Shown here one piece after another: positions 37,416 through 48,643 of a DNA stretch of 64,000 bases; position 1 is the stretch's first letter, and every line of letters begins with the position of its first letter. Location: assembly GCF_036320965.1 (NCBI RefSeq), contig NC_092242.1:61068520-61132519 (forward strand). Direction: 5' to 3'. The notes under the pieces are model-generated. The model had not been told where the DNA came from. It ran no database searches and saw nothing but the letters and a program-made list of their open reading frames with translations. This stretch comes from Panulirus ornatus (Eukaryota > Arthropoda > Malacostraca > Decapoda > Palinuridae). Both the position numbers and the translations under genes were made by a program.

Positions 37416-37812
37416 CGGCTGAAATTAGTCAAAGTTGGCCAAAAATGCGAGCCTCCCTGACGCCGCTCGTAATTACGGCGGCCAGCCACGGTTTTTTCCC
37501 CACCCACGAGTTTAATAACCCGGGAAAGCCTTCTTGGAAACAACTCATTCCTATTACAGGCAATGGTTATAAGAGGCTAATGAGAGGGCCTTATGAACCT
37601 CAGAGACAGGCTTCAATAAGGCTCGCCCGGGGCGGCTGAGAAGGAGATGAAGAATAGCCAAGGCTTACGGGTCGAAATTATCGGAGGGGGATATTGTGAG
37701 GAGGTGAGTCTATGTAAGGTGTGTGTGGTGTGGTGTGGTGTGGTGTGGTGTGGCGGGCGGGTGGTGTGGTGTGGCGGGCGGGTGGGTGGTGTACAGTCGC
37801 TGGTGGTAGTGG

Positions 37813-37815
<3 letters not shown>
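37416..37815. other. Unique sequence ending in GTGTG/GGTGG repeats
   Basis: 37425-37640 is non-repetitive with an unrecognised 64-codon frame. 37720-37800 is a GTGTGGTGTGG repeat. Confidence 0.45.

Positions 37816-37876
<61 letters not shown>
37816..37876. repeat. (CT)n microsatellite
   Basis: Perfect run. Confidence 0.95.
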
Positions 37877-37879
<3 letters not shown>

Positions 37880-39839
37880 GCTTTTGGCGTACCCGTAAAT
37901 GTTTTGCTGTGACATACCTCGAGACATTTTACTTTGGGCATACTTGTGTATGTATGCTCAGGCATATCTGTTCATATTTACGATGGCATAGGAGGAAATG
38001 TTAGTCTAGCATACCTGCAAATGATTGCTATGGTATACTTGTACTATGGTATATTCATATGGCATACCTGTAAATATTTACCATGGTGTAGCTGTAAATA
38101 TTATATCTACTATAGCATACTTGTAAATATTTACCAAGATAGACCAGATAGATCTTATACGAATTAGATTAAACCTTTTTCATTCATTTCGTCCACTCGT
38201 TCGTTTCTTATCGTACTTGAACGAACATTATTTAATCATCTGGCAGGCCTGATTAATCATCCATGTTTTGTTGTTGATATGACAGATGCCGAACTCATCC
38301 AGGGATGAGGACGATCAATGATGAATGATGACTGTGTCACATTCATCAAAAGGGACCAGCCTTTGACGGAGGGACTGGAAATGAGGCCAAACTCAAATTC
38401 CCTCATTCATGAGATATTTAGTGAGATGATGTCAGTACATCTTTAATAAGACGTGTAATGAGGTGATCTTAATTTCTTATCAATGATGAGTCTAGTTAGA
38501 TGATCCTAGTATTTCATTAATGAGCCATTTAGGCAGATGACTCCATCATCTCACTGATGAGAGACTTTAATGAGATGAACTTTATCTCCTCCATCAATTT
38601 ACACCATCATCCACTCCACCATGATAATCATCACCGAATACATAGACTTCCGATAACTCTATCACTTTCTTCAACGTTACTCTCCATCAACATCGTTACT
38701 CCAACACTCCAACACCGAAGTAGAGTACCATATCCTCCAACACCAGGACCCCGTCATTCTTCACCATCCTTAAGAACACAGCAGGACCCCTAACAGTCAC
38801 CAACACACCTGACATATTCACCACGAAACAGAACTTGATTAACGGGTCAAATTTTGCTAGTAATTATGCAGCTCTTCCCCGGGAATTTGCATAGGCACGA
38901 TATCATCTTAATCATGCCTGGATTACTAAGGCTCGGATGATAATGTGTAACACGATTATACCGGGGTGGGCGAACAGGACCAGCGTTGTAACCTGATATT
39001 GTGGTAACACTGTGGTGGTAGTGTGTGGTGAGGGTGTCTGGCGGTATGTAATGGAGATGGTGATTATGGTGAGGGGTGATGGTGCCATCATGTGGTGATC
39101 CAAAAGCGGAGGTATGGGATGATGGGGGTTATGGTGCAGAGATGGTGGCTATGGTGGAGGTGATGGTGATGTTGTGTGGTGCTCCGACGGGATCATTATG
39201 CTATGGTGTTGAGATAGGGTCATGATGATTGTGTGCGTCAGTCACTGTTTCGATTTTGTGTTGATTCTGTGGGAAAGATGGTGGTAAAGTGTCATACGAT
39301 AGTTAGATGGTGAAGCATCAAAACAGGACAGTTTGCTACATCGTTTCCAAACGGCTTTGTCAATACTTGAAGACGTGGTTCGAAACTATTATACTTTTGG
39401 CTAACTCGACGTTCCTCACCTCTTCGACCATCCCTCACGCGTACGACAGTTCCTCCCAGACCACTGGCAGCGCGATTCCAACCTGACGACGTGGTAGCAG
39501 AGCTGTCAGACGTACAACGCCCCACATGACAAATGTGGCCTTAACCTCTGACATTCATTCACCAAAGCTTCGGTCATGTCTTACCTAAGTGGGGCCGATG
39601 CTTTGAAAAAAAATCTCTTGAAAATCCATTTGCAAATTATGAAGACATTAAACTGTCAGACTGGCGGACGGACGCGCACAGAGAAGCCAACAGAACCTGC
39701 ATGATGGGAGGCTGGCAAACCTGACACTGGACGAGGAACTGCATTACTCTGTTGTAAGTGCTATTAAGCAAATGTATTTTTGGGGTTTGTTGTTCATAGC
39801 AGATTTTATTTATGGTTTGTTTATCAGTGGCTAAGTGAC
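37877..39839. other. Unique sequence with faint GCATACCTGTAAATATT and ATGAGATGATC words
   Basis: 37900-38140 carries diverged GCATACTTGTAAATATTTA-like copies and 38400-38590 diverged GATGA words. The POU/Hox site cluster lies at 38830-38945. No coding gene recognised. Confidence 0.45.
38830..38945. promoter_or_regulatory. Candidate homeodomain/POU site cluster
   Basis: Unique sequence with TAATTATGCA (38861-38870), a perfect octamer ATTTGCAT (38885-38892) and GGATTA (38920-38925), surrounded by AT-rich non-repetitive DNA. The sites fit Hox, POU and Otx/Bicoid-type factors by family knowledge. Their clustering may be chance. Confidence 0.22.
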
Positions 39840-40135
39840 GGCTGGAGGTACGCGTCAGCCAGGGGCTGGTGTGAGGCACCGAGGGACGTCAGCCAGGGGC
39901 TGGTGTGAGGCACCCAGGGACGTCAGCCAGGGGCTGTTGTGAGGCACCAAGGGACGTCAGCCAGGGGGCTAGGGTGAGGCACCCAGGGACGTCAGCCAGG
40001 GGCTGTTGTGAGGCACCAAGGGACGTCAGCCAGGGGGCTGGGGTGAGGCACCCAGGGACGTCAGCCAGGGGCTGTTGTGAGGCACCAAGGGACGTCAGCC
40101 AGGGGGCTGGGGTGAGGCACCTAGAGGCGTCGACC
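39840..40135. repeat. 34/35-bp minisatellite organised as a 69-bp dimer
   Basis: GGCACCMAGGGACGTCAGCC units alternate strictly between endings GGGGCTGTTGTGA and GGGGGCTGGGGTGA. 69 bp preserves frame, giving an open frame with a 23-residue period. Confidence 0.93.
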
Positions 40136-40430
40136 AGATGCCTCTAGGTATGGTCTGGAGACGTGTATGTAACGTTCCAGACGTCCTGTGTTACTGCCGT
40201 CCTGTGTTACTGATGTTGTCAGACGCAACGCAGTAGTTCAGGGACACAACACTGGTGTTTCATGTCAACAGAAGTGAGGGGTTTGTGTTGCTATGGTGAT
40301 GTACGCACACAGGAGGCCATACATGTGTACTTGTGTATGTCTGTCTTCCAGTGGTTCGACGGGTGTTGGAGTTATGGCTTACACAGGTTGACTGGTAGAG
40401 ATGTTTTCCTGGAACCCTTTAATCTAGAAT

Positions 40431-40466
<36 letters not shown>

Positions 40467-40863
40467 ACAGCGGCTCCATCAGTCCATTAAACAATGCCTC
40501 CTCTCCCGAGCCGTAGTCGCAGCCAATCCACAAATCCCACCTAACCGCCTCTCCAACAATCCATCACCACAGTTACTGGAGCCATCCACACCAGCCGGGG
40601 ATTAAGGTGGGACGGGGGAACGGGGAGGCTAGTTAGCTGGGGCAGACGAACCTGCCACAGCCATAGCCTATCCATGCTATAGCCTCTAGCCCTTCCCTAT
40701 CACAGCCTCGTGCCCATTCCTTCTAAAAACTCGGGCCCGTCTGAGCCAACGTCTTCGGCCCATCCCCGCACTGGTCCCTGTGATCTCCCAGTACTACGAT
40801 GGGAGTAGGTGTTTACTGAGGGTAAGGATGGGGTTGTGGGCTGGAGGGACATAGAAACGGATG

Positions 40864-40897
<34 letters not shown>

Positions 40898-42604
40898 TGG
40901 AGGGAATCGTCGTCAACTATGAAAACGCTATCAAGATGATGGCGAGGCAGAACACATGCTGACAGTAGGAACCCTCCTCCATCCATCATTTAGTACACCC
41001 GAAATGGGAATTCAGATTCTGCAATGGTGAGAAAGACCTTAGGAAATGTTGGCGTGACGATACAGTGTAACGTCTTAAAACCCAAGAGGGCCAACTTTAC
41101 CAACGCTAGTGAGGGCTTGACAGTCCCTCACCGGATCAACATCAAACCAAACACCAAACTATAAATCTGTGTGATATAATGGTCGTATCAGGATGCCACA
41201 GTTGGCAGACTTACACCGAGATGGATAGACTTCCTTGACGATGGTCATAATTTCTCTAATGTTTCCGGCTGTGAGGAGAGCATTAAGCTCGAGTCTACCC
41301 GAGACCGGAAGCATTATGACTTTTCTCTTCCCTTTTTCCCTTGATTTCTCTTAACGATCCTTATAAGATACAAATCACGGTCGGGCTCATAATTGAAGGC
41401 AGTTAAGCTTACTGCCGGGCCTGGAAACCATGACCTGGTGGATGGTGTCAGTACAGGATTTAGTATTTGACTATCTCGAAGCACGTGAAGCTGCTTCGGA
41501 TCAGCTGTGAGAGTGTATGGTGAAACTTTGATCCTCCTTAAGAAGCCAAGACTTATTTTCTGAACATTATTTTCTACGTATTCTATTCTCTAGTTAGAAT
41601 TACATTATAATCACTTGTGTTCACTTGATCAGATCTTCGAGGATGAGTTCCATGAATGATAAGGAAAACTGAGAATTATCAAACTCATCCAAGATGTGAA
41701 CAATTGTCAGGAAAGCTTGCTAACTAACAGAATGCCACTCAGAAAAGTATATTACCGTAAAAAACAACAGAAAACGAAACAATACATGGCAGACGGCTAG
41801 CTGGCCTTAAACAAGACGTATGAAAATTCGACCAAAGCATGACTGAAGTTTAATCTTGTGCCTGAAGCGGTAGTTCATCTCGTACGCGGCAGCTGCCGGC
41901 TGAGCGGGCGCCAGCGGCGCAGGCTCACCAGCCTTCGTACCCTCACTTCGGAAACTAATGAACCGACGGACATCAAACGCCTGTCTTACACCCTGAGGGG
42001 CTTTACGTCATTAACTTGGTGCACCAGTGCCCAGGGGTCCGCTTCCCGGGGGAGGAAGCTCCTTCGATATTACCCCACCGAAGACTCGGTGAGCGGTAGA
42101 CATGGGCCTCTCGGGTCCCTGAAGACGGTTTGACACAATCTGCTCCTTTGCGAAGACTGATGGGTTTTACAGGCTCATTTCTAAGGTCTATTTTGAGTTC
42201 TATGGAACGTTTATAAAAAAATGCGTGATGATTTTTGTGGCCGTCTTCAATGGTGTATATTTGCTTAGGACATAATCTTTATTTAGAAGACTGAACTGTG
42301 ATGTATTGTATTGCTATTTTTCGACGAATTCGACCACAACGAAATGTACGTTTCGAACGGATTCTCTACGATGAATCCTCACTCTCGAACTTCGGAACTT
42401 CAGTTCCTTCTAAATGGCATTTTCACTTAGAGGTTTGACAAAAGAGGATCTCAACCTTTGCAGATCATTTATCAAATAGATAGAAAAAGCCAGTTACAAA
42501 GAGTTCAGATTTCTGAATCCCACTTGACAAGGTGAGGTAGAGGCCATGTCACCAGAAGTTTCGCGTGAGAGTGAATTACTGGGAGTTTAAGAATACAGAG
42601 AGCC
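40136..42604. other. Unique sequence, no gene seen
   Basis: CA run 40433-40462 and GT run 40864-40896. An imperfect inverted repeat links 41244-41268 with 41304-41320. A 91-codon frame at 41858-42133 has no recognisable motif and starts on TTG. Confidence 0.45.
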
Positions 42605-42930
42605 AGTTCACCTGGAAATTTTGGCTGAGGTGCCAGACTTCCTGGGGATTTTAGCTGAGAGGCCACAGTTCCTGGGGATTTTAGTTGAGGGGCCACAGTT
42701 CCTGGGGATTTTGGCTGAGAGGCCACAGTTCCTGGGGATTTCGACTGAGGGGCCACAGTTCCTGGGAATTTCGATTGAGGGGCCACAGTTCCTGGGGATT
42801 TTAGCTGAGGGGGCCACAGTTCCTGGGAATTTCGACTGAGGGGCCACAGTACCTGGGGATTTTAGCTGAGGGGCCACAATTCCTGGGAATTTTGGCTGTG
42901 GGGGCCACAGTTCCTGGGGATTTTGATAAC
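42605..42930. repeat. 30-bp minisatellite, about 10 copies
   Basis: Units contain GGGGCCACAGTTCCTGGGGA and TTTTGGCTGA or TTTCGACTGA. Confidence 0.93.
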
Positions 42931-43164
42931 CAACCAACAAACAGATTTAATCTTGAAGGTATGGTGCCCTTTCTTGCTTCTGGCTCTTTAGAACGCCAAA
43001 AAATCTCATTTTATTAGATCTTAAGATCAGGAATATTCCCTCCTGCTTATCTTCTCGCCAGGAATTTTGTATTTTCTGAGTCAAAATCTCCAAGAATTTC
43101 ATTTTCTCAGAGCAAATATGAAATATTCTTTATCAGTACGGGTGTGCCCATCAAATTATATATA

Positions 43165-43166
<2 letters not shown>

Positions 43167-43238
<72 letters not shown>
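43167..43238. repeat. (TA)n microsatellite at the ribozyme repeat's edge
   Basis: Perfect run abutting the mobile element copy at 43232. Confidence 0.95.
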
Positions 43239-43240
<2 letters not shown>

Positions 43241-43346
43241 CTATGAGTCCACGGGGAAAATGAAACATGATAAATTCCCAAGTGCACTTTCGTGTAATAA
43301 TCACATCATCAGGGGAGCCACAAGAGAGAAATAAAAGTCAGTTGAT
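43232..43346 (-). mobile_element. Ribozyme-bearing dispersed repeat, copy 1 (Penelope-like candidate)
   Basis: About 115 bp beginning at the end of a TA microsatellite and breaking off after GAAGAGACGAAGCT. It is closely similar to both arms of the palindrome at 48.4-48.65 kb (shared landmarks: CCTATGAGTCC, CCCAAGTGCACTTTCGTG, ATCACATCATCAGGGGAG, GTCAGTTGATAT). Read on the minus strand it includes a 41-nt hammerhead-like motif. Short type I hammerheads are known from Penelope-like retroelements, so I infer a fragment of such an element. No Penelope protein is visible here to confirm it. Confidence 0.6.
43276..43316 (-). ncRNA. Hammerhead-ribozyme-like motif, copy 1
   Basis: In minus-strand order: TCCC (stem I), CTGATGA core, one extra T, GTG, 7-nt loop, CAC (stem II), GAAA core, GT-GC-AC (2-bp stem III with 2-nt loop), TT, then GGGA closing stem I. 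Predicted cleavage lies after the second T. All conserved core positions are present. The single inserted T before stem II departs from the textbook core. The 41 nt are identical to the two other copies in the window. Confidence 0.5.
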
Positions 43347-44639
43347 ATGCATCGAAGAGACGAAGCTGCTCCATGATACACGAATGACCACAATGCCTCA
43401 CAACTGCCCCGTAGCATTAGAAGCAGAAATTCATTCAAATTCAAAATTTCTAACAGATTTAGAGACAGTGTCAGGCGTCTTTGCCAAGATAGTTATCCGT
43501 TTCTAAGTTTGGCATCAGCTGGTCTGCTTGTTCCACTCCGCCAGCTAACTACTCAACGGTTGTTATCCGTTTATTTTGAACGGGTCATGATTTACCGTGC
43601 CTCTGGTTAACAGGACTCGGATGGTCAGCTAAAGGGTCAGTGTTATGAGTTACGTTGGTTATGAGTAATGTTATGAGTTACGGTGATTTTGGAAAATGAG
43701 TTACGTGGTTATGAGTTATAATGGTTATGGGTAATGAGTTATGGTGTTTATGGGTAATCAGAATTCTCATTAATGAGTATCTGGGTAACGAGCTTTACCA
43801 GTTGATCGATGTAATGATCATTCAACTCTCTGATTAACCAGGAAGCAGAGTGAACAGAGTGAGTTCTGATTAATCAAGGATCGAGATGATCCATCGCCTC
43901 ATCCAACAAGAGCCAGGGGTGACCTGTGTTCTCACTGAAGGACGAACGAGGCCGATCAGTGTTCTGATTAACCAGGACACATGTAATCACAGTTCTGATT
44001 AATAAGGGCGACGTGTTTTCAGGACACATGTAATCACAGTTCTGATTAATAAGGGCGACGTGTTCTGATCGGCAGTGGTTCTAATTAACCAGGGCCTCGG
44101 GGTATCAAAAATCTGATTAAACAACATTTGGGTTAATCAGGTTCTTATCAATTAGGCATTGTATTATGGTTCTTAGTTGGGCATTGGATCATGGTAACCA
44201 GGGTTCTGCCTCATCCAGGTCTGCTTGACTGAGGCCTGGGGGGTAATCAGGTCCTGATTAACCCTACGTAGCCCTGATAATCAGAGGCATCATTAACCTG
44301 GGAGGCTGGACGTTAGCCACACTCAGGGGCGTATATCCCAGTGATATTGGACGATCGTCTAACTTTGCCCATCAGAATATCTTTACGGTACGACGGCCTC
44401 GATATTCTGCTGTGCTCGGGGATGAGGCAGATATTCTCCTGTTCTGGAGGAGATATTCTCCTGGTCTTGGAGAGACATTGCGTTGTTCTGGGGAGATATG
44501 TAAACCACCTGGGGATATGTTACGCTGTTCTGGGGGAGTTATTTAGTTGTGGCTCGTAAGCTGTTGGTACAAATGACTCACGGAGCTATACACTGTCTGT
44601 TACTGAATGGAGAATGTTTACAACCACGGAGTCCTGGTG
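43347..44639. other. Unique sequence with decayed GTTCTGATTAACCAGG words
   Basis: 43620-43760 repeats GGTTATGAGTTACG-like words. 43900-44290 repeats TTCTGATTAAYCAGG. A direct duplication of about 46 bp containing ACACATGTAATCACAG occurs at about 43977 and 44023. Confidence 0.55.
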
Positions 44640-45085
44640 GAGCACCCTTGAGCACGACTGTACAACCCTTGAGCACGACTGTACAACCCTTGAGCACGAC
44701 GGTACGACACTTGAGTACAACGGTACGATCCTTGAGTACGACGGTACGACCCTTGAAAACAACGGTACGACCCTTGAGTACGACGGTACGACCCTTGAGT
44801 ACGACGACATGACCCTTGAGCACGACTGTACAACCCTTGAGCACGACGGTACAACCCTTGAGCACGACTGTACAACCCTTGAGTACAACGGTACGATCCT
44901 TGAGTACAACGGTACGATCGTTGAGTACGACGGTACGACCCTTGAGCACGACGGTACGACCCTTGAGTACGACGACATGACCTTTGAGTACGACGGTACA
45001 ACCCTTGAACACGACGGTACGACCCTTGAGTACGACGGTACGACCCTTGATTACGACGGTACGACCCTTGATCACAACAACATGA
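44640..45085. repeat. 21-bp minisatellite, locus 2 of a two-locus family
   Basis: Unit CCCTTGAGTACGACGGTACG plus A, with CACGACTGTAC variants, about 21 copies. Frame-preserving, so frames are open on both strands. Confidence 0.93.
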
Positions 45086-45229
45086 GAGAGAGCCACCGGT
45101 GAGAACCGTGAGAGGCTCTGCTCTCCCTCCCGACCTTTCTCTCACTCACTCCGCTAATTCTGAGCTCCCAAATTGGATAGCGTAAGACCGTGACGTAGGC
45201 TAACGAGTGCAAATACGCAATAATCGCCC

Positions 45230-45475
45230 TTGAAGAGCTCGTGTTTACAACTACTGAGGCCGTAAGGAACTTTCCGTCTGATGTAGGGGATCCGATGCTA
45301 TATGGCCTCGACATGCGACGCCCCGAACCCTCTCTCCGCTGGACAAACGCGTTCCGACGCTGTCTGGCCTCTAAGAACGACGCCCGTAACCCTCCGTCTG
45401 ACACAGGGAGGGTGGTAGTGGTGGTGGTGGTTCCAACACTGTATAGCCCTGAGGTGCGATGCTCCACCAGACACG
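45230..45475. repeat. Diverged 60-75 bp repeat, about 4 copies
   Basis: GCTATATGGCCTCGACATGC at 45297, GCTGTCTGGCCTCTAAGAAC at 45359 and CTGTATAGCCCTGAGGTGCG near 45438 are aligned copies, each flanked by CGACGCCC- and CCGTCTGA-like words. Confidence 0.6.
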
Positions 45476-45657
45476 AAAGGTTCCAAGCTGCCTCTGCCGC
45501 ACCGTGCTGACGGACGGGAGGGAAGAAAGGGGGTTGGATCCTTAATTTCGCCACCATAACACGAGGCATCCTCGTGAAGTCGTCAGCGTCCAAGGTATAA
45601 CAAAAGGGTCGCCAGACCGTCCAAGATTTCTCCTCACATCTTGCTGATATTGGTATT

Positions 45658-45722
45658 CTGGGAGTCGAGCCCAGGTTCTTAAAACTGCCGAGAGAATCAA
45701 GAAACCTTCCGGCCAGTTGTCT
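45658..45722 (-). mobile_element. tRNA-derived sequence (SINE head or tRNA pseudogene)
   Basis: On the minus strand TGGCCGGAAGG (plus 45705-45715) fits an A box, and CTGGGCTCGACTCCCAG (plus 45658-45674) is a T arm with a perfect 5-bp stem and a B box of the form GGNTCGANTCC. The boxes are 30-32 nt apart, as in real tRNA genes. The would-be acceptor strands do not pair, so it is not a functional tRNA. The TGGCC-type A box resembles tRNA-Leu or tRNA-Ser. It is probably the head of a tRNA-derived SINE continuing to lower coordinates, but no tail is obvious. Confidence 0.5.
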
Positions 45723-45937
45723 CGAGCCCTCGTCGACACAGATGACAGGGGAGACGGAAGCAATTTTATTTTAATGTAGTTATCATAAATAGAAAGATTA
45801 TCTCGCTAGGATGCCAAAGAGCACACATCGACATCCACTGAAAGGGCTTAGGGTCATTCCTCCAAAAAACAGATCAGCCTCATTCATTGTCGTCTTTTAT
45901 ATCTATTTACTTATTGGTGTTCGTCTTGGTCTTGCGT

Positions 45938-46150
45938 CATGACGCAGCCCACCCCAGACTCAGGGCCGTTATGACACAGCCCACCCCAGACTCAGGACCA
46001 TCGTGACGCAGCCCACCCCGAGCTCAGGACCATCATGACGCAGCCCACCCCAGACTCAGAGCCATCATGACGCAGCCCACCCCGAGCTCAGGGCCATCAT
46101 GACGCAGCCCACCTAAGACTTAGGGCCATCATGAGGCATCCCACCCCTCG
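45938..46150. repeat. 32-33 bp minisatellite, 6 copies
   Basis: Units contain CATCATGACGCAGCCCACCC and GAGCTCAGG or AGACTCAGGG. Confidence 0.92.
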
Positions 46151-46442
46151 AACTCAGGACCCAAACACTTATATTAACGCGTGAAGGCAAGCTAACTGGA
46201 CTGTATTCCTTAAGTATGAGCTTAGATCCTCCACTGTGCGTCGGTGTGACGTGTGTCGGGTTCTGAATGTCTCTTGCTATGCTTTCGGCCAGACGTCGCC
46301 TCCTCCTGCCATGACCGATTTCACTGTTGTTGTTCTTGTGCTCTTGAGGAAGATGGCTGAAATCCTCTCTGAAGCTGATTATTTTTCCCAGTATCTCAAC
46401 GTCTATGATTGCGTTACTGAAGAGAATTTGAGGAAATGAATG

Positions 46443-46444
<2 letters not shown>

Positions 46445-46512
<68 letters not shown>

Positions 46513-46703
46513 CTGTCACTTACATGAGAAAAAAAGAGAAGAAAAGAGACGAAGAGACAAAATGCCAGACAGAGACAGAGAGACAGACAGATAGACAGAC
46601 AGACAGACAGACAAGACAGATGTGGCGTCTGAAAAAAAACAAAGATGCTCCGTCAAGAACCAGAGCAAAAGACCCTAAGAGACACAGAAAGGTGAGAGAT
46701 AGA

Positions 46704-46755
<52 letters not shown>
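46445..46755. repeat. Compound (GA)n and (GACA)n repeats
   Basis: GA runs at 46445-46511 and 46707-46755 with a GACA run at 46574-46612. The open frames are artefacts. Confidence 0.93.
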
Positions 46756-46759
<4 letters not shown>

Positions 46760-47024
46760 ATGATAGAGACTGATGATAGAAAGAGAACACAAGAGGAACA
46801 ACCTTGAGCAGAGGGATGAGAGTTGGTAGTAAGAGGATCAGAAAATGGGAGAAGGGGAGACGAAACAAATTAGACAATTGATCATGAGTAATAGAAGATG
46901 GGGAAAGGGAGAGAAAACGAGGCCATCAGCGGAGAAGGGAGGAGGATAAACATGAGGCATAAGGGCGAAAAGATGAGGGAGATGATAGATGGGTGATGAG
47001 ATGAGAAATGTGGAGCAGAGGATG

Positions 47025-47338
47025 ATGGAGATGGACGAGGGAGTAATGTGAAGAGTCCACGCAGGGCAGGTTGCCAAGCATGATGGTGGAGATGATGGTG
47101 GAGATGATGGTGGGGATGATGGAGATGGACGGGGGAGTAAAGCAAGAGGTCCACGCAGGGTAGGTTGCCAAGCATGATAGTGGAGATGATGGTGGAGATA
47201 ATGGTGGGGATGATGGAGAGGGACGAGGGGAGTAATGCGAGAGGTCCATGCAGGCTAGGTGACGAGACATGATGATGGAGATGATGGAGACGGACGAGGG
47301 AGTAATATGACAGGTCCATGAAGGCTAGGTGGCCAGGC
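47025..47338. repeat. About 93-bp tandem repeat, 4 copies
   Basis: Units carry GGTCCACGCAGGGTAGGTTG, CCAAGCATGATGGTGGAGAT and GACGAGGGAGTAAT. The last copy is shorter. Confidence 0.88.
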
Positions 47339-47639
47339 ATAGCTGTTTATATACACAGACCCAAGGCTCAAGCGACGTGCTCTGGTCTTAACACGAACCT
47401 AAGAAATAAAGTTAACAAAACAGTCCCGTTTAAAAGCAGTAAAATAAAATGATGGCAAAGCAAAGGCTCTCTTTTTCTCTCTCCCTCCCACCCTCTACTG
47501 CCTCAGGCAATACGCCGGACGGAAAACAGATAGAAAAGATACCTTGTAGAATCAATATGCCCGACGGAGATCTGTATAGAAAAGTCATAAGGTAGGATGA
47601 ACATGAATGCGTCATGCATCCCATCACCAACGACATGCA

Positions 47640-47882
47640 TCCCTTCCACTTTTGGCTGTAAAGTCAATATTGAGGGTAAACTCTGGGCTTCAGCCCTCGC
47701 GACTTACCAAATAGTACGCCTGATGTGGAGGAACGATACAACAATCCTAACTTGCTCCCTTAAAGCAAGTGATACAGGTTCATCAATGTTGATAAGCTAC
47801 CGCATATTGGCCAAGGCGAGATCACTGGTTGAGCAGGTAGTAGCATAATATACCACGATGTTATGATGATTGATGAAAAGAA
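47640..47882 (-). other. Probable 3' UTR of the decayed LINE, otherwise unique
   Basis: Non-repetitive sequence following the stop of the CR1/Jockey-type remnant in its own direction. No poly-A or microsatellite tail marks the end, so the boundary is unknown. Confidence 0.3.
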
Positions 47883-48283
47883 TTATTCACTAATGGAGAG
47901 TGGCAGGTGGTCAGCAAGTCTACTTTTGAAGACATCATCATTGTTGCTCTAGACGCGTCCTGGGAGCTTATCCCACAGTAATGTCGTAGGTGAAGAAATA
48001 TTTCGTACAGTCCAGAGTCTCTCGTTGGTCGCTTTGGTGGTACTGTAAAGAATTTTTCAGTACTGACTTTGTTAAATCCTTTAAGTATTTTAAAACACTC
48101 TATCAATTTGCCTCGGAGACGCCTCTTACTTAGAGAGAACAAATTCAGTTCTTGCAATCTGTCCTCATTTGCTCTGTAAAGCAAGAAAGGAATCAATTCA
48201 GTTGCTCTTCGCTGCATTGCGTCCAATTTAAAAAATATCCTCGTTAAAGTGTTGAGGTGGGGAGTAGATTTAGGCAATATCAC
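47883..48283 (-). pseudogene. Decayed CR1/Jockey-type LINE reverse transcriptase, C-terminal fragment
   Basis: A minus-strand frame covers 47861-48283. Residues 21-32 (DAMQRRATELIP) and 41-70, containing DRLQELNLFSLSKRRLRG and KLIECFKILKGF, match the pattern I know from the C-terminal end of many animal CR1/Jockey-group polyproteins. After about residue 90 the expected signature moves to another frame, where WDKLPGRV and FKSRLADHL appear, split by an in-frame TAG and ending at a TAA at 47883-47885. The copy therefore carries at least one frameshift and one stop. Its upstream end meets a TA microsatellite at 48300. It is not the same family as the LINE at 28 kb, because the C-terminal motifs differ. 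Confidence 0.7.
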
Positions 48284-48297
48284 ATCCTTGCTTACTG

Positions 48298-48299
<2 letters not shown>

Positions 48300-48366
<67 letters not shown>
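48300..48366. repeat. (AT)n microsatellite
   Basis: Separates the LINE remnant from the ribozyme-bearing palindrome. Confidence 0.95.
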
Positions 48367-48370
<4 letters not shown>

Positions 48371-48439
48371 AAGGATCACAATTTTGCGCGTGATCAAGAT
48401 ATTCCTATGAGTCCACGGGGAAAATGAAACACGAAAAGT

Positions 48440-48480
48440 TCCCAAGTGCACTTTCGTGTAATAATCACATCATCAGGGGA
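48440..48480 (-). ncRNA. Hammerhead-ribozyme-like motif, copy 2
   Basis: Same 41-nt motif as at 43276-43316, on the minus strand in the left arm of the palindrome. Stem I TCCC/GGGA, CTGATGA, stem II GTG/CAC, GAAA and the minimal stem III are all intact. Confidence 0.5.
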
Positions 48481-48568
48481 GACAGAAGAGAGAAATGTAA
48501 CAGTCAGTTGATATACATCGAAGAGACGATGTATATCAACTGACTGTTATATTTCTCTTTCTTCTGTC

Positions 48569-48609
48569 TCCCCTGATGATGTGATTATTACACGAAAGTG
48601 CACTTGGGA
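48569..48609 (+). ncRNA. Hammerhead-ribozyme-like motif, copy 3
   Basis: Plus-strand copy in the right arm: TCCC 48569-48572, core C plus TGATGA 48573-48579, extra T 48580, stem II GTG 48581-48583 with CAC 48591-48593, GAAA 48594-48597, stem III GTGCAC 48598-48603, TT 48604-48605, GGGA 48606-48609. The predicted cleavage site follows 48605. Confidence 0.5.
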
Positions 48610-48643
48610 ACTTTTCGTGTTTCATTTTCCCCGTGACTCATAG

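Noticed and set aside
41858..42133. 91-codon frame in unique sequence
   Set aside because: Starts on TTG, has no recognisable domain, and length is within chance for a GC-richer stretch.
48401..48470. Hammerhead in the opposite reading (core near CCTATGAGTCC with GAAAC)
   Set aside because: The core lacks the CTGATGA sequence and stem II does not pair. The other strand gives a much better fit.
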